NCBI GenBank assembly: GCA_002452295.1
Contig: DKEX01000075.1
Coordinates: forward strand, 1-8,615
Reading direction: 5' to 3'
DNA length: 8,615 nt
Origin: Firmicutes bacterium UBA6811
Lineage (GTDB): Bacteria > Bacillota > SHA-98 > UBA4971
Below are positions 1 to 5,266 of the stretch, piece after piece (positions within the stretch are counted from its first letter, which is position 1; the number at the start of each line of letters is the position of its first letter). A program made the translations under genes and the position numbers. Below the pieces are notes generated by a model, which saw nothing but the letters and a program-made list of their open reading frames with translations, ran no database searches and was not told the DNA's origin.

Positions 1-454
1 GTCCCGCTCGAGCTTGTCACGAAATAGCGCGTAAACGAGGCTCGACCTGACGTGAAACGATCGAGTATCGCGGAGAGGGCGGGGCTACCACTCCCCGCCC
101 CGCCGTGCGTACACGAAGGCCGCACCATACCGGGGCATCCATCACGGAATCTAGTTCCGCGAAGAGCACGGGGTATAGAGGCCAGCCTCATAGCAGAACC
201 TCAGGATCTTCGGTTTGCCCGGCTTCCTTGCTAAACCACTTACCTGTGGCACGAGACTCATCTTGCCACTCGGGGAATACCCCCTGACGGGCCCTTCGGA
301 CCCTGCTTCCTCCTTCGCCAGGGCAGGCCTCTTGGTCAGACCCGGAGAAGGGCATTCTCCCTCCGAGTGGGATCCCGGCGCGCAACGTCAGCACCCGGAA
401 TTCGCTGGGAGACTGGTGCAGATTTGCGGACCCACACCTGGCAAGACGTGACCT
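1..454. other. Region without a recognisable gene, rich in short hairpins
   Basis: No open frame here gives a protein I recognise; the frames on both strands look like chance frames in high-GC DNA and lack convincing ribosome-binding sites. The sequence has several perfect short inverted repeats: an 8-bp stem at 77-100, a 6-bp stem GTGGCA/TGCCAC at 246-269, a GGGG-AATA-CCCC hairpin at 272-283, and a 6-bp stem GGAGAA/TTCTCC at 344-360. None is followed by a T-run, so none looks like an intrinsic terminator. The density of hairpins could mean a structured RNA or a decayed mobile-element remnant, but I cannot assign a family. It also presumably carries the promoter of the prenyltransferase gene, which I could not place. 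Confidence 0.5.
77..100. repeat. Perfect 8-bp GC-rich hairpin
   Basis: Arms GGGCGGGG (77-84) and CCCCGCCC (93-100) flank an 8-nt loop (85-92). The stem is all G-C and would be very stable as RNA or DNA. There is no T-run on either side in either direction, so a Rho-independent terminator is not supported. Function unknown. Confidence 0.6.
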
Positions 455-503
455 GTGAGCGACGTGAGTAACCTGGCCGTTCCCTGGCAACATTATGAAC
501 GTT

Positions 504-510
504 GGGGGGG
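504..510 (+). promoter_or_regulatory. G-run ribosome-binding site of the prenyltransferase gene
   Basis: A run of seven G lies 7 nt before the ATG at 518. GGGGG can pair with the CCUCC of 16S rRNA through one central G-U wobble, so it works as a variant of GGAGG. This site is the main reason to choose ATG 518 over the upstream in-frame GTG at 455, which has no purine-rich site in front of it. Confidence 0.6.
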
Positions 511-517
511 AACGGCC

Positions 518-1477
518 ATGGAGGGCATTCGCAAACGCATCCGTACGGTCCTGGGGGTCTGCAGGTTCTGGCTCGGCGCGACGCGGGCCACCTTCGCGCC
601 GGCGAGCATGGTCCCGGTGGTGCTGGGCGGCGCCATCGCGGCGCATTACAGGGCCTTTGCCACAGGGCGGTTCCTGCTCGCCGCCGCCGGGGTGTTGGCA
701 CTGCACCTCGGGGCAAACCTCGTCAACGACTACTACGACTACGCAAGCGGCGCCGATGTCATCCGCGACAGCCGCACGCCTTTTTACGGAGGCGGCACGA
801 TCCTCGTCGAAGGAGCACTCAGCCCGCGACAGGTGTCGCGAGCTTACAGGTCGCTATATGCGGCGGCCCTCCTCACAGGTATTGCCCTGGCCGCAGCGCG
901 CGGCGCCGGGGTGTTGGCCCTCGGCCTTGCGGGCTTCCTCTGCGGGTACTTCTACACCGCGCCGCCCCTGCGCGTCTCCTACGTCGGCCTCGGTGAGGCC
1001 ACGATAGGGTTGTGCTTCGGGCCCCTCACGGTTGCGGGCACGCTCCTCGCCGAGACCGGCGCGGTCACCCCGGAGGCCCTGGTCGCCTCGATCCCGGTGG
1101 GACTCCTCGTCGCGGCGGTAGTCTTCGTGAACGAGTTCCCCGACCGGGCAGCCGACGGCGCTGCCGGAAAGCGAACGCTCGTGGTCCGCCTCCCCTTGCG
1201 CGCCGCCATCGCCTGCTACGCCGCGCTCGTGCTGGCGCCGTTCGCCGTCATCGCCGCCGCCATCCTGCTTGGACTGCTCCCGCGCGCCGCAGCACTCGCG
1301 TATCTTGCGCTGCCACTGGCTCTCAATGCCGTGAAACACCTGCAGGCAGCCCACGCGGATCCGCCAGTTTCGAACCCGTCAGCCTTCGCCCCCTCGCATC
1401 AGGTCGCGGCAAGCATAGCCACTATCTTGCTTCACCTTGCGGTGGGGCTGCTCCTGTCACTGGCTTACGTTCTGTAA
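518..1477 (+). CDS. menA: UbiA-family prenyltransferase, MenA-like (1,4-dihydroxy-2-naphthoate polyprenyltransferase)
   Basis: Integral membrane prenyltransferase of 319 residues, a usual length for MenA. The family transfers a polyprenyl chain from its diphosphate to an aromatic acceptor; for MenA this is 1,4-dihydroxy-2-naphthoate, giving demethylmenaquinone. Both Asp-rich Mg-diphosphate motifs are visible: NDYYDYASGAD at 70-80, and a second at 205-220 with the pattern NEFPDR..D...GKRT. The NEFPD/GKRTLVVRL form is typical of the MenA branch. Roughly eight or nine hydrophobic segments follow one another, for example near 32-48, 52-68, 112-128, 130-147, 160-177, 188-205, 230-252, 254-271 and 298-318. 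ATG 518 is chosen for its G-run site; the extension from GTG 455 would add 21 mostly polar residues. No other menaquinone gene is in the window, so the acceptor is inferred and a different UbiA-family substrate is possible. Confidence 0.88.
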   Translation: MEGIRKRIRTVLGVCRFWLGATRATFAPASMVPVVLGGAIAAHYRAFATGRFLLAAAGVLALHLGANLVNDYYDYASGADVIRDSRTPFYGGGTILVEGALSPRQVSRAYRSLYAAALLTGIALAAARGAGVLALGLAGFLCGYFYTAPPLRVSYVGLGEATIGLCFGPLTVAGTLLAETGAVTPEALVASIPVGLLVAAVVFVNEFPDRAADGAAGKRTLVVRLPLRAAIACYAALVLAPFAVIAAAILLGLLPRAAALAYLALPLALNAVKHLQAAHADPPVSNPSAFAPSHQVAASIATILLHLAVGLLLSLAYVL

Positions 1478-1727
1478 TCATCGACACCCATCGCTCGTCG
1501 GCCGGTCTGGCGATGCGCCGGCCATGGCGTCTCCGCCTCGCTGGCAGCAAGGCTGGTCGATGGCCCGCCGCGCGGTTCGCCACGCTGAAGCAACTCCTGC
1601 CGTGCGCGGGTGTCCCACCGAAAAAGCATTCAGATGGCACAAAGGAACATCGCGGGTGGATCACGAAGATCGTCAGTGCCTATGTGCGTCAGGTTACGAA
1701 GGAACTGATGAGCCGGGGGTAAACAGC
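1478..1727 (+). other. Intergenic gap between prenyltransferase and epimerase genes
   Basis: This 250-nt gap has one perfect 6-bp inverted repeat, GGCCGG (1500-1505) and CCGGCC (1518-1523), with a 12-nt loop and no T-run. No clear -35/-10 pair was found. A frame starting at ATG 1513 runs to a TAA at 1720-1722, only 5 nt before the next gene's ATG. It would encode about 69 mostly basic residues of no recognised family and has no ribosome-binding site, so I do not call it a gene. Confidence 0.4.
1715..1719 (+). promoter_or_regulatory. G-run ribosome-binding site of the TIM-barrel gene
   Basis: GGGGG lies 8 nt before the ATG at 1728. It fixes the start there rather than in the long upstream extension of the same frame, which overlaps the prenyltransferase gene and shows no family similarity. 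Confidence 0.6.
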
Positions 1728-2573
1728 ATGAAGAAGGGCATAAACCAGTGGTCGTTTCCGACCTCTATGAAAGTTGAAGATTGCCTCAGACTCGCAGCAG
1801 ACGCTGGTTTCGACGGTGTAGAGCTCTGTCTTTCTGAAGACGGCGAGATCAGCCTCACTTCCTCACCTGAAGACCTGGCACGAATCGCCCGCGCGGCCGA
1901 GCGGGCCGGGGTCACGGTGCCGTCAATAGCCACGGGGCTCTACTGGAAGTACAGCCCGACCGCCTCGGACCCGGGAATCCGCGAGAGATCGAAAAAGATA
2001 GCCATCAAGCAGCTCGAACTCGCGTCCCTCCTCGGCGCTGATGCGATCCTCTATGTGCCGGGTGCCGTAAACATCCCGTGGGACCCGTCGTCAGAGATTG
2101 TGGATTATGAAACCGCGTATACACAGGCAAAGAGATCCCTCCTCGATCTCGTCGAGCCCGCCGAGCGATTTGGAGTGAACATCGCGGTAGAGAACGTTTG
2201 GAATAAGCTCCTCCTCTCGCCCCTCGAAATGAGGTCTTTCATCGATGAGATACATCACCCCCGGGTGGGATCCTACTTGGACGTAGGGAACGTGCTTGTC
2301 TCGGGATACCCGGAACACTGGGTCAAGATCCTGCGACACCGGATCATGAAGGTCCATGTCAAGGACTTCAAAGTCGAGATCGGCAATATGACTGGCTTTA
2401 CGAATCTCCTGCACGGCGATGTCAACTGGCCCGCCGTGATCTCGGCACTCAGTGAGGTCGGATATGACGATTATCTCACGGCCGAAATCGCGTCGCCTTA
2501 TCGCTACTGCCCTGAGAAGCTGCCGTACGACGTGTCCTCAAGTCTCGACAGAATACTGGGGATGGCAAGGTAA
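1728..2573 (+). CDS. Sugar phosphate isomerase/epimerase, xylose-isomerase-like TIM barrel (UlaE/IolE/tagatose-3-epimerase type)
   Basis: A soluble protein of 281 residues, the usual size of single-domain xylose-isomerase-like TIM barrels. This superfamily epimerises or isomerises sugars or sugar phosphates using one divalent metal. The four expected metal ligands can be read in order: Glu155 in IAVENV, Asp185 in YLDVGN, His210 in KVHVKDF, and Glu253 in LTAEI. The N-terminus (KKGINQWSF, then LRLAADAGFDGVEL at about 20-33) is typical of L-ribulose-5-phosphate 3-epimerase or hexulose-6-phosphate isomerase relatives. All catalytic positions are intact, so it should be active. No kinase, transporter or dehydrogenase lies beside it to indicate the sugar, so I leave the substrate and symbol open. 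The preceding gene is 250 nt away and unrelated in function, so co-transcription is uncertain. Downstream it faces a convergent gene across 18 nt. Confidence 0.88.
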   Translation: MKKGINQWSFPTSMKVEDCLRLAADAGFDGVELCLSEDGEISLTSSPEDLARIARAAERAGVTVPSIATGLYWKYSPTASDPGIRERSKKIAIKQLELASLLGADAILYVPGAVNIPWDPSSEIVDYETAYTQAKRSLLDLVEPAERFGVNIAVENVWNKLLLSPLEMRSFIDEIHHPRVGSYLDVGNVLVSGYPEHWVKILRHRIMKVHVKDFKVEIGNMTGFTNLLHGDVNWPAVISALSEVGYDDYLTAEIASPYRYCPEKLPYDVSSSLDRILGMAR

Positions 2574-2621
2574 GGGAGGCTGTGCTGTACGTCAAATTCC
2601 GACGATGACCTGGACCTTGCC
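2564..2621. repeat. Inverted repeat spanning two convergent gene ends
   Basis: Perfect 8-bp arms GGCAAGGT (2564-2571) and ACCTTGCC (2614-2621) are separated by 42 nt and enclose both stop codons of the tail-to-tail pair. No T-run follows either arm, so it is not a normal intrinsic terminator. Such a pair could arise by chance in coding DNA; I record it because no other termination signal is visible in the 18-nt junction. Confidence 0.35.
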
Positions 2622-5213
2622 CTCATACTCGTCAGCCCTCCCGGCGGCCGCATCGTCGCCAGCGGCCTCCGAGTAGATATGGATGAACGGCTCCGCGGGA
2701 TCGGGGAGCACGAGCAGCCACCCGTCATCGAAGAAGAGGCGCAGGCCGTCGATGAACTCCCGCCGCATGTCGCCCGTTTGCTCGGCGAGCACGCGCATGA
2801 CCCGCCCCTTGTGCTCCCACGGGCAGGGCACGGACCTGCGGGCCATGGGCGGGATGGCGAGGCTGTCCACTACGTGCGACAGCCTCACGTCTTGCCTGGC
2901 AAGGAACTCAAAGACCTTCGCCAGGGAGAACATGGCGTCGAAGGCCGGCTGGAACCTGGGGAAGATAAAGCCTCCCTCCGTGTCGCCGGCGAACAGGATG
3001 TCCTGGCCAGCCCTCGAGACGAACTCCATCAGCGAACGCGCATCCTGTCTCGTCCGGACGATCCTCCCTCCGCTTTCGGCGGCGATCCGGTCCACTGCGC
3101 CAGTGGCGGCCACGGTCACGGCAACAAGCGGCCCTCCGCCCTCGGCGGATGCAGAGGTGGACGCGGACCCGGAGGAGGCGGCGCAGGCGGGACCAAAGGC
3201 CAGGGCACGGGCACCAGCGGGGCCAGCAGCGGGATCAGGGGCGGAGTACCCGAGCGCATCACGCATCGCAAGCCACGCCACGGCTGCAAGGAGCGTGTTG
3301 CCCTCCACGACCCGGCCCGTCTCATCCACGAGCGCCAGGCGCTCGCCGTCGCTTTCCACGAGCGCCCCCACGTCGGCCTTGAGCGTGCTCACCGTCTCCG
3401 ACAGCCTCCTGAGGTGCGTCGCCCGGTCCTCCGGGGTCTTGGGAGCGCGCGAGTGATCAGGGTAGGCGTTGAGCGCCACCATCTCGCACCCGAGCCGCCC
3501 GAAGATGCTCGGCAGGAACATCGACAGCCTGCTGTAGGCGTAATCCACCACCACGCTGAGGTGGGAGTCGGCGACGGCTCTCGCGTCCACGTAGTTGAAG
3601 AACGATTCGGTGTATGGCTCGAGCACCCGCCCGGGGAACTCCAGCTTTCCAACCTCGTCCGCATCGGTGCGGCGGAAGTCCTCGCGGAAGAAGATGTTCT
3701 CGATCTTGCGCTCGTGCGCCCGGGGCAGGTTGATGCCCTGCCTGCTGAAAAGCTCGATCAGGGTGAGCCTGGGGTTATCCGGGGACACGCGGATGTGTAC
3801 CCCGCCGTCCACGCCAAGGGTCTTGATGTTGTAGCGGCTGACGGGGAGCGGCGTGGACCGGAGGTCGAATATGTTGACCCCCACCGTCATCAGCCCGCAG
3901 ATGATGGACCGGAGGATCATCCTCGACGCCGGGTGGTCGTCGCGGCTGGTGGTGACGGTCGCGCCCTTGCCGATGGAGCTTCCGAAAGACGCACCCAGCT
4001 TCATGGCGAACTCGGGCGTGAGCTCGATGTTTGTGAGGCCCGTCACGCCCCTGTCCTTGAAGATGGACCCGGGCCACTTCGTGCCCCATATGAGGCTCAT
4101 GGTCACGCGCGATCCCGGCTCGATGACCTTGTTTGGCCACACCTTGATCTGGGGCTGGAGTATGGCGCCCTGCTCGATCCTGCACCTGTCGCCCACCACC
4201 ACGCCCTCGTGACACGTGACGAAGTCCTTGATGATGGCGTGCTGGCCGATGACGGCCCCGCGTATCTCCGTCCCGTGACCCACGAAGCAGTCCTGCCACA
4301 GGGTGCTCCGCTGGATGACCGCATCCTTCTCGATTATGCAGTTGTCCCCCATGAACGTGTATTCAAAGCAGCCGGCGCCGGAGCTTATCCGGCAGTTCCG
4401 GCCTATCACGAGGGGGCCCGAGAGGTGGGCGTCCGGGGCGATATCCGTCCCCTCGCCGACCCAGATGTCGGCGCCGAGCCTGTTCCCCGGGATCTCCACC
4501 TTCACCTTGCCAGTCACCGCGTCCACCTGGGCATGCCGGTATTGCTGGATGTTGCCCACGTCGCACCAGTAGCCGGACGCCACGTGCGCGCAGAGCCTCT
4601 TGCCGTCGCGAAGCAACGCCGGGAACACGTCCTGGCTGAAGTCGGTCTGCTTGCCCGGATCTGTGTAGTCGAGCACCTCGGGCTCGAGGATGTATATGCC
4701 CGTGTTGACGGTGTCGCTGAACACCTCGCCCCAGCTCGGCTTCTCGAGGAATCTACGGATCCTGCCCTCGTCGTCGGTGACGACGATGCCGTACTCGAGC
4801 GGGTTATCGACCCGCGTGGTGACGATGGTGGCGACCGCCGACTTCGCCTCGTGGAACCTTAGTGCCTCCTCGAGGTCGATGTCGGTCAGGGCGTCCCCGC
4901 TTATCACGAGCACCCGCTCCCGCCCGAACACCTCGGCAGCCTTCTTCACGCTGCCGGCCGTGCCGAGGGGCACGTCCTCCACCGAATAGGACAGGTGCAG
5001 GCCCATCTCCGCCCCGTCACCGAAGAAGCTCTCGATCTCGTCGGCGAGGTAATACAGCGCGACAGCGATATCGGTGATCCCGTGGCGCTTCAGAAGCTCG
5101 AAGATATGCTGAATGATGGGCTTGTTGACCACAGGCACCATCGGCTTCGGACGGTTACACGTAAGCGGGCGCAGCCTGGTTCCCTCTCCTCCTGCCATGA
5201 CCACCGCTTTCAT
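2592..5213 (-). CDS. Fused sugar-1-phosphate nucleotidyltransferase / left-handed beta-helix / phosphohexomutase-like protein (annotated family: mannose-1-phosphate guanylyltransferase)
   Basis: A three-part cytosolic enzyme of 873 residues. Residues 1-235 are a complete nucleotidyltransferase: GGEGTRLRP at 8-16, PKPM at 22-25, metal-binding Asp107 in ISGDALTD, FLEKP at 155-159, NTGIYILEP at 170-178, and a second metal Asp218 in WCDVGN. Residues about 247-385 are hexapeptide repeats of a left-handed beta-helix. Residues about 400-873 match the alpha-D-phosphohexomutase fold, but key loops are altered: the phosphoserine loop reads RVSPDNP (Ser477) instead of TASHNP, the metal loop reads ESDGER (620-625) instead of DGDGDR, and the phosphate loop near 835-845 keeps Glu-Pro but lacks the usual Arg and Ser-Gly-Thr. 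The sugar loop GDTEGG (743-748) resembles GExSGG. An Ala/Ser/Gly-rich insert lies at about 656-697. ATG 5213 is chosen because of the G-run site and because the family begins at MKAVVMAGG; an upstream extension would overlap the GH57 gene. It is the last gene of a likely operon. Product could be a GDP-, ADP- or other NDP-sugar. Confidence 0.88.
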   Translation of the reverse strand: MKAVVMAGGEGTRLRPLTCNRPKPMVPVVNKPIIQHIFELLKRHGITDIAVALYYLADEIESFFGDGAEMGLHLSYSVEDVPLGTAGSVKKAAEVFGRERVLVISGDALTDIDLEEALRFHEAKSAVATIVTTRVDNPLEYGIVVTDDEGRIRRFLEKPSWGEVFSDTVNTGIYILEPEVLDYTDPGKQTDFSQDVFPALLRDGKRLCAHVASGYWCDVGNIQQYRHAQVDAVTGKVKVEIPGNRLGADIWVGEGTDIAPDAHLSGPLVIGRNCRISSGAGCFEYTFMGDNCIIEKDAVIQRSTLWQDCFVGHGTEIRGAVIGQHAIIKDFVTCHEGVVVGDRCRIEQGAILQPQIKVWPNKVIEPGSRVTMSLIWGTKWPGSIFKDRGVTGLTNIELTPEFAMKLGASFGSSIGKGATVTTSRDDHPASRMILRSIICGLMTVGVNIFDLRSTPLPVSRYNIKTLGVDGGVHIRVSPDNPRLTLIELFSRQGINLPRAHERKIENIFFREDFRRTDADEVGKLEFPGRVLEPYTESFFNYVDARAVADSHLSVVVDYAYSRLSMFLPSIFGRLGCEMVALNAYPDHSRAPKTPEDRATHLRRLSETVSTLKADVGALVESDGERLALVDETGRVVEGNTLLAAVAWLAMRDALGYSAPDPAAGPAGARALAFGPACAASSGSASTSASAEGGGPLVAVTVAATGAVDRIAAESGGRIVRTRQDARSLMEFVSRAGQDILFAGDTEGGFIFPRFQPAFDAMFSLAKVFEFLARQDVRLSHVVDSLAIPPMARRSVPCPWEHKGRVMRVLAEQTGDMRREFIDGLRLFFDDGWLLVLPDPAEPFIHIYSEAAGDDAAAGRADEYEGKVQVIVGI
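3123..3248 (-). other. Ala/Ser/Gly/Pro-rich low-complexity insert in the mutase part of the fusion protein
   Basis: Residues about 656-697 of the fusion protein are almost only Ala, Ser, Gly and Pro. They lie between the ESDGER metal-loop domain and the GDTEGG sugar-loop domain. In canonical phosphohexomutases this is an inter-domain linker, so the stretch probably forms a disordered loop. The boundaries are judged by eye. The frame stays open and ordered sequence resumes afterwards, so this is an insertion and not a frameshift. Confidence 0.6.
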
Positions 5214-5219
5214 GTTAAG

Positions 5220-5225
5220 CCCCCC
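5220..5225 (-). promoter_or_regulatory. G-run ribosome-binding site of the fusion gene
   Basis: On the - strand GGGGGG lies 6 nt before the ATG at 5213. It sits in the 53-nt gap after the GH57 stop codon and supports the 5213 start over an upstream in-frame ATG at 5318 inside the GH57 gene. Confidence 0.6.
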
Positions 5226-5266
5226 ACTCGCGATATCAGCTCTCACTCTTCCTCGAGTCTCGTCCC

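Noticed and set aside
100..450. Group II intron remnant on the - strand
   Set aside because: The hairpins and a GTGTACGCACGG stretch are suggestive, but I could not build a domain V with its AGC triad and GNRA loop, nor find any maturase sequence.
188..706. A 172-codon open frame on the - strand
   Set aside because: It runs antisense into the prenyltransferase gene; composition is Arg/Pro/Gly-rich and no domain is recognisable.
1437..1727. Upstream extension of the TIM-barrel frame by 97 residues
   Set aside because: It overlaps the end of the prenyltransferase gene, shows no family similarity, and ATG 1728 has a good ribosome-binding site and a family-typical N-terminus.
2679..4862. A 727-codon open frame on the + strand opposite the fusion gene
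   Set aside because: It mirrors the codon positions of a high-GC gene on the other strand; its translation is rich in Arg, His, Asp and Val with no recognisable domain, while the - strand frame has clear enzyme motifs.
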